Assembly: GCA_026874595.1 (NCBI GenBank)
Contig: CM049309.1
Span: 45,290,079-45,354,078 of the forward strand
Reading direction: 5' to 3'
DNA length: 64,000 bases
Source of the DNA: Sipunculus nudus
Lineage: Eukaryota; Annelida; Sipuncula; Golfingiida; Sipunculidae
Numbering within the stretch: the stretch's first letter is position 1; every line of letters begins with the position of its first letter. The notes under the pieces are model-generated. The model was given only the letters and a program-made list of their open reading frames with translations. It was not told the origin of the DNA and searched no databases. The position numbers were made by a program, and so were the translations under genes. Positions 12,116 to 26,125 of the stretch are shown in pieces.

Positions 12116-15100
12116 AATACACAATAAAACTTGGTTTGTCAGATTAAAACCCGCCACCATCATGTGTACCTTACTGTTATAGTCAGACAAATGCTAAAAT
12201 CTTCTCAGTTTTGCCATCAGGTTATGACTTGAAAATACTCATTCATGGTTAACAACACATGTGCAGTTTAACACACTTTTTTTGATGTTGTAAAACAAAC
12301 CTGGTGGCATGGTAATTAAAAAGCCTCTTAAGTGATATGCCATTTTAATTAAACGCAAAACATCTTGCAGGCGTAGCTTTGAGAACTAAAGAAGCCCGCT
12401 GCCCGGTTAATTAAAGCCAGTCGCTTCATGCTAGGCTTAAATCATTTATAATGTACAGTTCAAACTCCCCATTATTCACATGCGTTATTAAGATACACGT
12501 TTTTTTTTCGGCGTTATTACACACGCTCAGATCTGTTATTACGTTCCATATTCTGAGACGACATTAATTACCCACGATTAACTTTGATGGATCTGCTATG
12601 GCATAACCACGCCACTAGACAACAACTAGATGCCCGAGCACCCTTTATCTGATACGCTAAAAGCGTTTAACAGCCAGTTACCTTTGACAAAAAATACTAG
12701 GGTTATCAAAGACCATAGAACATCCCCATTACATCATCTGAATAATTAAAGCTTTAACGTAATAACATATTACCCGGTGTCAAACAGCTTGATGCCATTA
12801 TAATGTATTTGATGTCATTATAATGTACTATGATACTCGTTGTTAAGTTTCCATTTGGATTATTTGTACGATTCAAATCAGATTTGCATATGGTTTAGCT
12901 AATACTTTAACACCATGCCTTTTATACTATTGTGTATGTGGATTTTACATATTGCTTCATACAGTTTTGTTCATCCACAGATAATCCCTAACTGGTTTAT
13001 GTCATAATAAACAGCTAGAGGCTGACTATACAACATATATGACATATACAACAATCATGGATTTTGGTAATCGCAATCCCCGGTACCATCGGTAAAACCA
13101 GCTATCTTTTATTATTTTACTAAATGTTTATTTCCAGTATTTAATTCAAAGGTTCTCAACATCTCTTTGATTCATCCACGCATGCCCTTTTTTCTTGGTG
13201 ATGGCAGATATCGTAACTTAGCTATATAACATTCCGGAATCCATATAATTTGTATGAAGCTGTGTGACGTGTAAAGACTCGGACAATCCGTCTCCAATAA
13301 ACGTTCATTAATTATTTATATCTTATTGCTGTAGTTACCGGAGAAACGTAAAGGGGGTTTGGAAGTCTGATGTCACCGACTATGTTGCTCTCATCCGCCT
13401 TTACATATTATTCCTTCCTTGTATTTCCACCCTGTTCATTCTAGTATCTTTTAACACTGCTCAGAATCGGACTCAGGGTACGACTCTCCTGGTCAGGGAT
13501 TGTGGGTTAAGAAATATTTCCCCTACAATGCACCGGGGCTTCTAAACACAGCAGGGTTTGTATATAAATGTAGTGGGGATAATACAGTAGTAGTATAATA
13601 CAATCCGTTCAAATATGTTGGATGATAATTGTTTCATGGAAAATTACAACATTGATTTTCGTTGTTGTAAGGACCTCATGGAGTAAATAATAATTTTGTA
13701 AGCATGCCATTTGAAATGTAAACAGACTTTCTTGAAATAAAACAAATTTGGATTTATTAGTTTGACAGTTAGGACAAGTAGTCCCCACAATTCTCAACCG
13801 GAAGTGGTTCGTTTCGAGTAGAAACGACCTCTATCGGAAGAATGGTATTTTCTCTAAACCTCATAATACAAACCGTGACAGTAAGCACTTGAAGGTTATT
13901 CATGTTACATTCGCCGGCGACAGAGGTCATTGCCCATTCACTCATGGATAAAAATGACCGCGTTAAAGGTCTTGCCCAATTGTTTAAGCGGAGTAGAAAA
14001 TCTGGTACACGAACCAAGAGACATGCGTTTACATTTCTAGCTCACTAACCGTAACAAAACCAAATCGCTCCCTTTGGTTGTATAATCCTAGTAATTTATT
14101 CAATATTTTGTTAAATCATTTTGTAGATTTTATCGATTTTTTGTGAAACTAGACTCCGAACTAACATTTTCATTTCAATGCTTAATAATTGCCATTCCGC
14201 ATAGGCTTGGTGGAGCAGTTAAGGGTCTGTTTGATAAAATCCGTATCATTTTCGGTTTTACTTGATACCTACGATGGATGTTGGTTTGGGTTTCCAGGTC
14301 ACCTGACCTCTCTTTGATAACTATAGAACCACAAGGTGTATTCACTCTGCGGACCGGGGCCTGAACAATGAGTAACGTAGACAGCAGGAATGATATCCAC
14401 GGCAACACTTCCAGAACAACTGAAAACCTTTCCGTTCCTATACATATGAAGAGGTATATCGACTCCAGGGTATATTGGAATCATAACATAGCAGGTATTC
14501 ATCATTTCTATAAGGATTATGGATACATTTCAAGGGATACGTTTCTTAATGAAATAATTGAATCCTTAATATACCCCCAGGATCCCACTGAACAAAACAT
14601 TGTATAATGTGATTTCATGATGGCTCTACTTAATGCACCCAGATAATGTACGACTTTCATAATAATCATAGTTCGTAAGGCCCCATGTCTTAATGTTTGC
14701 TTAACAGTGTCAATAAATAAATCACGCGGAATGACTTTAGTTGACTCAGTGAGGGGTTAATGAATGAGACCGCGGAGGCCTTGGTGTGACATTTAAAATC
14801 TAAGGTTTTCTGTACTCATGTTCGAAAATGTGAAATGACGTCATATGATAACGTATCATATGATATTTACAATATTCAGTGAAATTAAACGACACACCAG
14901 TCATTATGATCATCTAGTCTATTTTTTGTGACGGATAGCATGCAGGCAAGGATTTTATGCTTTCATCTATGTCTGTTGCAGGATAGCCCTAAAAATCCTG
15001 GTCCGATTTCCGCAAAATTTTGTCAGGGATACGGGCTTGCAAAGACATTTGATTAATTCGGTGTGGATCCGGAAAAAATGTAATGGCATGGCGGAGGAGT

Positions 15101-17518
15101 GAGTTCTACTGAGGTGCATACTTAGTTAACATAATTAGGGGCCATACTGTGCCTATTCTTTCACAATGTCAGTTCAGTTTTGCTACAGACAAATGTTTCT
15201 TAACAAAACCATCCCAGCAATGTGACAGTACCTCCCCTTCAGCTGTTTAACACCTTATGATTATGCATTTAAGTAAACACGGTCCAGGTGTGCCTGTTAA
15301 TCTAACAAGGTAGCGTACCGTAGGCCCGATTTTGCGCATGCGCGACCGATCCCAAAGGATGATTATCTCAACACGCTTGTGAAATACCGATTGTAAGCAT
15401 GAACAGAAAACGGAAAACGCAGGTAGCGTTCACGCTATGTTTTTTTTTTTAGCTCAATCGCGTCCGGACCATTTTTTAACACTCGTGTACAGGAGTAAGC
15501 CAACGTTTATAGTATATTATTTTAGCAGGTACCGTATATTCCATGTCGGTTAAACTTGAATTGTATGTGATTATGTCACTTTAGGTGTAACTGCTGCAGA
15601 GGAAGTGACATTGATCACATGGGACCAACAAGCCAGAAGGTCGATTACCCTGATAATATCCGATATAACGCGGTTTGTATAGCTTATACCACTATAACAG
15701 ATATCGACCAGGTGGTCTGTAAACTCAACACCGCAGAACATTTCAGTCAGAGATCAGTATGGTGGACCCCCGGGCTTTACAGATTGTATCATTGAATATT
15801 CCCTTGTTCATGATCAATTTGAGAAGTTAAATGACCCCCTCACCGTCATCACATAAGTCATCGCAAACAATCTATGAGGCATTATACACCAAGGTCGCAG
15901 CTTTGTTTAACTTTGAAACCGCCGAAACACATAACAGTGGCCTGAAGGGACGTTTGTGCTTTGGCACTGCCAACTCACCCATGAATTAACTTTAATGAGT
16001 CGTACCGATTTGTTACTGCCTGGAAGGTTTTCAAGTTAGCTTGTTACTATATTCCTCTAATATTAAATATATTAGAACATGATAGAAAGCAGTCTTTTTA
16101 ATTGAGTCATATCCTCAAGTCTTATACTAAATTATGCAGTAATTCTGTTCTTTATTTTTGTTAAGTGATACCACTTTCAGGTGCAATGATACGTAACAAG
16201 TCTGAGTCTTTTATCAACAGAGTGTAACATTTATTGATATATAGTGGGCCCCTCCTTAGATTGGGCAGATTTTTTTACAGTTTAAATTGTTCTCCACTTT
16301 ATTACATAGAAGTTTTACTTTATTGTTTGATGATACTGCTGTGCGCCAACAAAGGCACAAATTGACCCCTCACCCACCCTCTCCAAGTTTGAGTGGATGC
16401 ACTATCTGGCGGTGTTTCAGATATCCAATTACTTCTTCCTTACAACTTAATCCACCCAAGCAAAAATCAATGGTTTAAGTGCAATACATCTGCTGTGGTT
16501 CTCACGAATATAATACGATAATCTGTTCCCGTTTATTATGTAAAGCGCGGCTTTTACCTGATGCAGTTTCAACGTTAAACCAGTTGACAATGAATCATCC
16601 TCTTTGCGGAGCGCATACACAATGGCACCAGCGTGGGAGATCGCGGGTCAATGTGCCTCAGTTCTTCTCCTACACGTACGCCTTAAGATACAACAGTTAT
16701 ATAGAGTTCCCTAAAAGGGAAGGATTTTTGAATCACAATTAACAAAAACGTTTTTAGGAAATCCAAATTTGGATTTTACTCAAGTGGAATTCTAACATTC
16801 CCTGACCAGGATGCATGGATAATAAGCGTACTATCGAATGTACATGCAGCGACGAGCGAGAAAACAAGACATAAATAATAAAACAAAATATAATTCTAAT
16901 TAAAGCTGAGCATTTTTCTATGCTGGAATTATTATGGTAAATAAGATATTTATTCCCACCTAGTTCACTTCATTGTACGATTGCGCTTATTTTTGTTCAA
17001 ATGCATGCACGGGAATGATACGTTAATCACTCTCTTGAGACATATGGCCTTATCATATGTAAAACCCACAGAACTCCTCAGTGAACGACTACCTAGTTAT
17101 GCCTGATATAAATATACACATATGTTTGTGGAAATAAGCCATGTTGTTATGAGATCACAATTACACTCTATAGTTATGCCTCAGAAGGAGATATGTTTTG
17201 CAGCCGTTGGTTTGTTGATTTGTCTGAATTTAATTAAATTCTTTGATAATTCAGGGAACGATCTAAGGAGAAATCCTTATGATTTGAAAGTAATCTTAAT
17301 TACTATGCTATGTTTTTTAATGTTTCTTATCTTATTATGAATATGCAAATGCCTGCCCTAATTATTTCTTGCGGGCAAGGCCGCCCTCTGAACCATCGGT
17401 TGGTTAGCCATGGCATACTCGCCGATATGCATTGAATAATTTCTGGGTTTTTTTTCGTGCTTTTTGTTCTTGCGTTCCACTTACCAAAGTTCTGTACGGA
17501 TCCTGGTTATGTCCAAGA
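12114..17518. other. Long non-coding stretch
   Basis: No convincing exon. Details seen: a short direct repeat of 'atgccattataatgtatttg' type at about 12790-12827, and a perfect GCGCATGCGC palindrome at 15334-15343 in a GC-richer patch. Overlapping short frames occur on both strands at 13609-14607 without protein character. Probably intron or intergenic DNA. Confidence 0.45.
15334..15343. promoter_or_regulatory. NRF1-type palindrome
   Basis: GCGCATGCGC is a perfect palindrome equal to the core of the NRF1 binding consensus. It stands out in AT-rich surroundings, but no transcription unit is evident nearby. Confidence 0.25.
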
Positions 17519-17563
17519 TGTTGCGGAGGTATACGGTCTCTGAGCGCTTTCTAATTTACACAA
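17519..17563. repeat. Dispersed repeat end fragment
   Basis: TTGCGGAGGTATACGGTCTC followed by TGAGCGCTTTCTAATT matches similar fragments at 836-876 and 24330-24360. This looks like a common metazoan repeat end rather than a gene. Confidence 0.5.
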
Positions 17564-19282
17564 TAGTCTTAATTACACATGAGAATCGAAATCTACTTCT
17601 GTATATTTTTAACCATCTCCATTTATGCGCCGGTGCTGATTATGTTAAGTTTTCTTATAACTTGCAATTACCAACTTTGTAAATGGGCCAACTTGATATA
17701 TATCATTTCAGATTATTCTTCAATGGTGCATTCAGATCTGGTATTAATACATGTCTCACTATATACCTACATGCCGAAAGTATTTAATGTCGTTTTAACT
17801 TCTTATAAGCTGAGCAACATATAGTGGGTGCGTGATATACCAAATTATTACTCAAAACGCTGAAAGTATGAAAGACCTTTTGAATTACTATATATAACAC
17901 ATAACACATTCTGTAAAAATATAACGAATAAAATAAAAAATATTTTCCGGAGTTAAAACAGCATAAAATGAAATTGATAACGGACCCGTTACTGCCCATA
18001 ATTTATGATAAAATGATACATTATAGTTTTCTAGTGTTAATAAAAATGTTCCCGGAATGATAACAAAACCCATAAAATATTTTATATAATGAAAATCAGC
18101 CTTGTTTGTATTTATTGGGGCGAGTTCAGTAACATTTGATACAAGACGGTCAAGGATGGTCCGGCCTTCTTCTAGTGAAAGCTGAAGAAGTTATCATTGT
18201 TTAAGCCTCAGTAAATTTTTATATCCGCGTAAGGTTATGTATATAATGCATGAACGGGAAAAATCATTATAAGCTTTGATATACGGGGCTATAGATCATT
18301 TTGTCAAAGATCACAACAATAATTCTTATTTATCTTAATACGGATTTACATCCCCCCCGTACTCGGCCGGGGCGTTGACGCGACTTCATGACCATACAGT
18401 GGGAATATTTTTGTTTTACTTTCAAATGCAATTCAATTCTGAGCTACATCAAAATGTCTAACATGTAGTCGCCGTTGCTGAGTGTTTTTTATTTTTTATT
18501 GTTATATAAATCTTTTCTTATTGCTGTTGTTGTAAACGGGTATTCGTTGATAAATAGTGATATCCTTCAAAATAATCTTAATGCCTTTTTGATATGCCGC
18601 ACGACAGTATGAACTAAGAAATACTAAACTACAAAACGAAATAAAAATGACTATGTTCTATAAGTATAAGTACGCTGAATATCAACCGCTTTCTGGCAAG
18701 TGTTAGTTAATCAAATTAATAGTATATAAGCAGTATGTTTTCCAGTGATGGAGTTGCATGGAGTTAAACATATCTAAGCCTCAATTAGCCGGCAGTGACT
18801 GTGTACTTTGGCCACTGTATTTGACCTTTGGATAAATCGGGTTAATATTAATTTCTCGAAAATATCCGAGACAACATTTTTTCAGACAAGCAATTACTGT
18901 GATAAATGCCTGTTTTAATTAAACACTCTGATTATCGAACTCGCAGGCGGAATATTGAATATATAATGCATAAAAATGAAGCTGTATGGCAAATTAAATG
19001 ATATTCACTGAAACCTATTAATATTCATTAGAATTAATATTCTGCGTTACGAGGGAGTTGAATACTGTGATTGGCTTCACATATGCGATGATAAATATTC
19101 GCGATGTTCACCTCTTCAGTCTTTAGCGTGGGTTTAATTTTTAGCAAGTTACGGTGTACATGTAATTTAACACAACGTACAGAACCATTATAATTCCAAT
19201 AACCTAATATTTACGCAAACTATTTACAGTGGTATGAGGACCTAAGGCACGGGCGCCAAACGAGATGGACGGGAGTATATAT
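17564..19282. other. Non-coding, AT-rich
   Basis: Nothing supportable. Short frames on both strands at 17464-18073 are rich in AT codons and look random. Confidence 0.45.
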
Positions 19283-19309
19283 CCCCCCCCCCCCCCCACA
19301 CACACACTT
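19283..19309. repeat. Poly-C tract with CA tail
   Basis: About 15 consecutive C residues followed by alternating CA. Confidence 0.95.
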
Positions 19310-19550
19310 GGTCAATGTAATCACCCCTCCCACTGATATTTGGAGAAAAATATTTATATATTGCAAATTAAATACTTGTATATTGATAATTAGAAATATA
19401 AGCTTTAATTACATTTCTGAGTTTACCTTGAAATATCTAGTATCTTTACCTGGTTTAGAATTATTTTACAAGTACTGGAAACATAATACCTTATTTTTAA
19501 AATCATATAATTAATTGTTATGATTTTTTTATTTGTCACACAGGCGATGC

Positions 19551-19555
<5 letters not shown>

Positions 19556-19620
<65 letters not shown>
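19556..19620. repeat. (AT)n microsatellite
   Basis: About 65 bases of perfect AT alternation. The flanking open frames that translate YIYIYI are artefacts. Confidence 0.95.
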
Positions 19621-19621
<1 letters not shown>

Positions 19622-19697
19622 ACAATTAAACAGACATACAAACGAACAGACAAATAAATTAACGCCGGCAAAAACATAACCTCCTTGGCGGAGGTAA
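19621..19697 (+). repeat. Dispersed repeat tail with CCTCCTTGGCGGAGG
   Basis: Runs through AACAGACATACAAACGAACA, then CGCCGGCAAAAACATAACCT and a CTTGGCGGAGGTAA end. It matches the 3' part of the fuller copy at 54789-55061. The AT microsatellite abuts it on the left. Confidence 0.6.
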
Positions 19698-20099
19698 CAA
19701 AGTCCATCATTAAGATACCTAAAGTATAACGTAAGATACTGTAATTTTTTTAAAATGTGGTGCACAAAAGTAAAGGAACCATAGTTAAGCATGGGGATAA
19801 ATGTAAATCACTCTGTATCATACAGACGCCATTTATAATTATGTTTGTTACGTTTAAATCATGTCTATGAAACTGTTTGAAGCCTTAATTTGAACTGAAT
19901 ACAGAATTCTATGAATTTAAACATTATATAAAGGAATTGATGTCGTAAATGACAGAAAATACAATAAATCATTTATAAAAAAAAATCTGAGAAATGTCTT
20001 CTAGGAAAAAAATACTTCAAGGATGGACTATATACATAAACAGATTTAATAACATCCTGACATTCAAGAGTTCAGTTTTTTTTTCCTACACGGCCAGAC
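19698..20099. other. Non-coding, AT-rich
   Basis: No feature seen. Confidence 0.45.
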
Positions 20100-21770
20100 A
20101 GATTGCCACTAGCGCCGCATGATGAGCCCTCAGTCACTGCCCCCATTGTGAAAGCTCCGTCTATTTAAGCGTATCAATATTGCAGTGAGACCGGGCGCCC
20201 CGCCAATGTAAGTAAACCCAAAATCCCGGCACAATACGCGTCATCATTAGTCCAATCTATTCATTAGGATACTATTAGACACGATCTCTGGTCTCTGGGC
20301 TTATCTTTCAATTTGCTCTCGGTTATTATCCATTGGTCCGTGGGTTATCAACACAGTCATCACCGGCGGGGGCAAGAGTCGGCGATGTTTTTAAATGTTT
20401 GATTCAGTGTGAATTATGCCGACACGCAGCCCCGACGAAGCGCTCCAGGTAACAAATCTCCGGCTCAGACTTTGAACAGATCACATTCCTGATGCATGAT
20501 TTAGTAAATGATATATCTAACAGCTGTAAGCTATCCTGACCCCTAAACAATCGTGTCCCCCTAAATCATCGGCTCAGCTTATACACAGGCACTCAAGACT
20601 TATACGAAGGCAAATCAGCTCTATATACCGTTAGAACTTCTCTCTAATTGTCGCGCCTTTGATAATGATGATGATGTAATGATGGCTATTATTTTTATCA
20701 TTGACATTAATTTAACTATTATTTTTACTTTTTATTATTATTATTTTTATTATCATTGTTATTGTTTAAATTTATCATTATAATTATATAATTAATTTTC
20801 ATTTCCATTACAAAAAATATTGTGGACAGGTCTCCCTATTTTTACATGACCGTATGTTCTACTGCTACATCTTATCATGAGAAAAGTTATTCATTATGAT
20901 AATTTTGTTAATTACTTGTTGAAAAATAACTGCTAGTGAAACTAACAGCTGACAAGTCAAAATTTCAGATTTAAAATCACCTGAAAGCATTTACTGCATG
21001 ATTAAAAATATTCTTATTTTTTATATAAATAAGTGCACGTATGTCACCGTCTGGACACTTAGATCTGGACCAATGAGAGATATGACACAGTTTAACAGAC
21101 CTAATTCAGCCAAAGTTTCACTGTAGATAGGAAATAAACATCTTCAGGTAACGCAGCTAATACCCTTCTTTGCCAACTTCACACGACGCGGACGTTTAGT
21201 CCGTGCCTATAGGATCGTCATTGGAAAGATCTTCTGAGGAGGCGGCGGCCAGCGTGAGTTCTGGTCGCCCTGGGGACCAGCTGGGAACAGAAACTTCTCA
21301 CAGAGCTGTGTGGATATACCGGCCATCCTGTCTGGAGTCGGGTCTGAGACTTCTCTGGTCTTCAATCAAGCACACCAAGTTAAGCGTATTATATCCCTGC
21401 TCGAGCCAGATTAACTCACTGATTCTCCTTAGCGTCTGTGTTAGAATTGCTGAAAAGCTAAATATTCCGGGAATTCTTTTCCCCGAACGACATCGGCGCC
21501 CACTAAACCGTGTATAAACCCATGGGGGACCCGCAGGCCTTTTTGAAATGGTGTAGAATCAAAAGAATTCCACCCGGGGCTTGAGTGTTTTTTTTTTCCC
21601 TGAGAAATATTAGTCTGTCGCAAGACACGGGCGTCTCACTAGCACACCGGAGGCTTAAAGAGCTCCCCTTGTGCACATATTACTCCGGGACTGTGTGGTG
21701 ACGCCGCCGTCCTATAGCGCCTACTCACCCCCCTGGCTGACCGACTCACGGATTTCGTTACATGCAAAAT
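20100..21770. other. Two GC-richer patches with CpG, function unknown
   Basis: The patches at about 20100-20470 and 21180-21770 are clearly GC-richer than the surroundings and contain frequent CG, separated by very AT-rich sequence (20660-21020). A plus-strand frame at 21203-21517 (104 codons) crosses the second. It contains a possible donor, CCAGC/GTGAGT, at about 21251, but no recognisable domain. These could be regulatory elements, untranslated exons or small exons. Confidence 0.35.
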
Positions 21771-22117
21771 CATCGACCCTCAAGTTATTTGTCACAAATG
21801 CTCGATGTGTGGTATCCTTGGAAACAATGGCATTTAACAAAGACAGATAACTTCGTGAAATCCTCGCAGTCGTTTTTTCTGAACCAAACGCACGGATATG
21901 TAATTTAAACAGAAGTTTTCTGCTTGAGACAGAATAGGGCTTGTGCTTGAGGATGTTTGATTTTCACTCTTACCTCGGTCTCCATAAACGGAGATTGTTT
22001 TAAGTCACAAAGCTTAACAGCAGGAAGTCTATCCTACCTCGTTATCACCAAGTTTCAGTTTTGTGGATCTCCTGGCTTAATGAAGCTTGGCCTGAGGTTC
22101 ACACGAGATCAACTCCA

Positions 22118-22121
<4 letters not shown>
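21771..22121. other. Non-coding
   Basis: No feature seen before the microsatellite. Confidence 0.4.

Positions 22122-22202
<81 letters not shown>
22122..22202. repeat. (AT)n(GA)n compound microsatellite
   Basis: About 52 bases of AT passing into about 29 bases of GA. It abuts the dispersed repeat copy at 22203-22350. Confidence 0.95.
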
Positions 22203-22204
<2 letters not shown>

Positions 22205-22350
22205 GAAGAGTAGCCATGGCGTTTTATTTTGGAGGTAGGGAGAAAAAAAATAGGCATATAAGTAAGGCTGATATTGCCTGCTTAAGAACCATTAATATAT
22301 AGCCATTTCGATGCCTGCACTGCAAGGACAGTCCTTACGTTTAAACTACA
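22203..22350 (+). repeat. Microsatellite-linked dispersed repeat, copy 1
   Basis: Shares GGCGTTTTATTTTGGAG, AAGTAAGGCTGATATTGCCT and CTTAAGAACCAT...AATAT with 55544-55660. In both places the copy begins right after a GA microsatellite, so the tract and the unique part appear to belong to one element. Confidence 0.7.
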
Positions 22351-24329
22351 TAAACCACACAACGAGTAACCGATAACTCCTTGATATTAATGAACAAAAC
22401 AGGGCGTAACCTATCCGTCGGTTATGTGGATTGTCAAGGCTGTCATTTTAAGGAAGCCGTTTGGGACAAAGCAAACATTTTTCGGGCGATAAAAAGACAA
22501 ACCAACAACATTTTATAGTGAGCTGGTTATAATGAAATAAATCCATCCTTATTAACTGTCAAAGGAAAGTTAGCAGTCGACATAAGTATTCCACTTTGAG
22601 TAATATAAAACTTGTAAGCGGCTAATAAATATTGTTAACAAAATATTGAGATAATGGATATCAAGATTTTTTATAGCAAACCTTTTTACATCCTTATTAC
22701 ATCCACTCTACGAAAATCAAGTTGGAACAGAAGCTACCCCCCCCCCCCCCCCCCGTGGTGACGTTAATACATCGGCCATGCCGACGTTTAGCACAGTTAT
22801 ATGAATATTAATTGACTACAAGTTGTAACAGCAAGCTCATCCATATCATTTACAACTCTAAATTAATCTGACAGAACCTGCTTGATGATCTGACAGCAGA
22901 ATCATCTATATTGCTTAGTGCTGGCTTAGCAGAAATGATGTAACTTAACAATTTTTATTTTAAATTAGCCAGGATAATGCTAAAAATATTCTTATTTCAA
23001 ACAATAAACAGTTTAATCCACAATAAATTATTTAACTGACAATATTTGCGACATATTTCGGTCATCAATCTTTTGTTAATTTAACAGTCCATAAACATGC
23101 ACTGCTGCAATATTCTAAGTTACTTTAAACATAACACATATGCTTTCAGATAAACACATTACGCATGCATTTGAAGAGAGACCCCTGTTTAAAATGTGTC
23201 TCATTAACCTGTTTCTTAAAGTTTGAAAAAGGATCGACAGCGTGCATGAACAATGGGCAAAATGTATGGGCATGGGCAAAATGTGACCAACGTATTTAAC
23301 GATACTGCTGAAAAATGCTATTATTCGTTGTCTAGCGACCGGGCATCAGCGCAGTTCATTTTACAAGAATAAGTTGAGTTCTGAAGAAATGTTACTATTC
23401 CCTATTCGTAGAGTGGCTTTTTTATATATACGGGCGGATGAGTACCGTTGCTGCTACAGCTCAGTACTACATGAATTATTACTTCTATGACTCAGTAAAG
23501 TGTAAATATTAATAGTCTCCGGCGTGTACGATCTAAAGATTCGCTTCCCTCGAAACAAATGTTCCGGAAATATAATTTATGAAGATGGCGGGGTTGGACA
23601 ATACGCGGCCAGGCATGGCACTGAAAACGTGCGTCATAGTAACAGTGAGCGTGAAGAAACGCCCTCCCACAGTACCACTTATGTTGTCGGTAAATCAGTT
23701 GTACACACAACACAAGATGTACAAATAGTTTTATGAACATGACATTGCCAACTCAAGCATCAGAGCACAGTCTGACAATTAATGTGAATTATTTAACTCA
23801 TCGGCATAAAGTGCGTCATATCGTTTTGAAAGCTATTCTTGGTTTGTATAGAGTGCCGTTTTGTCATTTAACAAAGAGCTCGCATACAATTTTAGCTGTA
23901 GAGTGTCACTGACTTTTATACAGTCGTGCAGTATGTTGTATACACACGGGCCATGTTTTCACTGATAACGTAGAAATTTAGGTAACAGTTCATTCGGTTT
24001 GATTCTGCATTTACAATTACTGTTAATATATCCGCCCAAGAAAGTAGTATGGGTCATCTGCCCCCCTATTGGTCACTCTGTTTACACAATATCTTCAAAA
24101 GGGTTGTAATAAAATTCAAAGGGGTTGTTTGAAAACAATAGGAGTTAGGATCAAAGGGAAAAAAGGAAAATGAAAATTTTTGACGGATAGACTGGTATTT
24201 TTTGGGCAGAAATCCAATCAAAAACAATAAAAAAACTCAAAAAAGAATTCGAATAAATTTTGTGAAAGAGTTGGTAATGAGTCAAGGATTGACATTTTGT
24301 TATGCATCTGGACAGATTGAGTACGTATC
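22351..24329. other. Non-coding; poly-C at 22737-22754
   Basis: Contains 18 consecutive C residues at 22737-22754. Frames on both strands at 23492-23740 overlap each other and show no known domain. Nothing else seen. Confidence 0.45.
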
Positions 24330-24362
24330 GAGGAGCTTGCGGAGGTATGCGCTCTCTGATTT
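24330..24362. repeat. Dispersed repeat end fragment
   Basis: GCTTGCGGAGGTATGCGCTC followed by TCTGA matches the fragments at 836 and 17519. Confidence 0.5.
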
Positions 24363-24440
24363 ACTGAACCGAAGTTACTGTTTCGATATGAGATTTCAAA
24401 CTTAATAGACCTTAGAAAGAATATATAGACATTAGAAAGA

Positions 24441-24469
24441 ATATATATATATATATGTATATATAGATA

Positions 24470-24517
<48 letters not shown>
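24441..24517. repeat. (AT)n microsatellite with GT interruptions
   Basis: About 77 bases, interrupted by GTAT and GTGTGT. It is preceded by a duplicated 'agacattagaaagaatatat' at about 24408-24445. Confidence 0.9.
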
Positions 24518-24519
<2 letters not shown>

Positions 24520-25700
24520 GAATATGCAATAAACATATTCTGATGCCAACCAAACTCACAAAGCGGGTAATTGGCTCTACAGCATAGGTTCATGAATGAC
24601 TGTATCTCCGATGTACGATAATTACCATAATTTTGTGTTTCATTCAATGATGAAAATATCTTGATAAAAAACAAACTTATATTTCACTTCATGAGTTACA
24701 TACTTTCAAAATTTGTTTCCATTATTTACAAGACACAATTTTATGTTGATAAGTAGAACGTTTTGTCACGTTGCTAATAATGAATGTGAAGACTGGAGCA
24801 TTTACTACCATGGTAAGGTTACATTTAAATACCCTCCGTTATCAACCAGTGTCCCCGTTCTTATTAAAGTGGGCACCTTTTGATTAAAAGAGCTGCTAAT
24901 CGCCTCGTTATCTGATCTTCACCGTTATTACAAAAGAAAAAAAAAACAACTTGTTAATCACAAATTTTCCAGATGGAGATACATCCGGGAGTACGTCTTT
25001 ACTTGGTCCTACAAAATTGGTAGGACATTATACGTTTTCACATTACATGAAATACTAGTCCGAACGTTTTGATGAAAAAAGTGGAAAATATGTTGCTCAG
25101 ATTTGTACAGATATATATGACGGCCCTATATATTGGTCCAATTTGCACTGCTGACTGTATTCCCGATTAGTGACAAGTTACAAAACAGTGTGTATGAAAA
25201 ATCATGCTAAAGGTCTTTCGAAGCAGTTGTTGATTACTTTTAATCCAACCCATTGTAATCGAACAAGACACTGATGACATAACTGTAGCATAACAATAGA
25301 AGCATAATAGTTAGGACTAGAAAATTATGTTGTTTCTTTTTATTTGAACTGTTTATGAAAAAAGACATTAGATGTTATCAAACGTTTGAAGTAACCTCTT
25401 TTAACCCGGTATCCTATCTAACGATTTTTTTAAACGGCCTGACAAATCTATACAAGTCTCCCCGGCCGGTAAGTGCCCGCACACCTATCGATTTTTTCTG
25501 CAGATCAACATATTTCCCAGGTCATTTTGGTCTCCAGGATTATTATTTGGGTCAGAAATGATTTAAAGGAGGAAAGGTAGATTGTAAAACGGCCGATTCT
25601 TTCGGTTCCGTCATTACATCTACCGAACTTCCGGCCGATTTTCATCCGGCCGGAAAATCCATGACATATAATTTTGTTAAGGTTTTTTTTTGCAGCCAAT
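24518..25700. other. Non-coding
   Basis: AT-rich, no supportable feature. Confidence 0.45.
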
Positions 25701-26125
25701 ACAACATGATAATAAAAGCTTTGATATCAGGATCCATGGTAGCTACCAAACGTGCAGCATTTTAATAGTCGCTGTGATATCTGGGTCATTGTTAGTTACC
25801 TCTCGTACAGCATAATAAAGATAACTGTGATTTCAGGGTCCGTGGTAGATACCTAACGTACAGCATAATAATGATAGCTTTGATATCACGATCCGTGGAA
25901 GCTATCTCACGTACAGCATAATAATGATAGCCGTGATATCAAAGTCTCTGGTATCAACCTAACGTACAGCATAATAATGATAGCCGTGATATCAAGGTCT
26001 CTGGTATCAACCTAACGTACAGCATAATAATGATAGCTGTGATATCACGGTTCGTGGTAGCTACCTACCGTACACCATGATAATGACAGCCGTGATATCA
26101 GCGTCCGTACGTGGTAGGTACCTAA
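25701..26125 (+). repeat. 53-bp minisatellite, about 8 copies
   Basis: The anchor CAGCATAATAATGATAGC starts at 25861, 25914, 25967 and 26020, an exact 53-base period in the centre. The outer copies are more diverged. Each unit contains GTGATATCA and a 'ggtagctacctaacgta' palindrome-like part. Confidence 0.9.

Noticed and set aside
14175-14607. Three overlapping frames on both strands
   Set aside because: Mutually exclusive, short, and without recognisable features.
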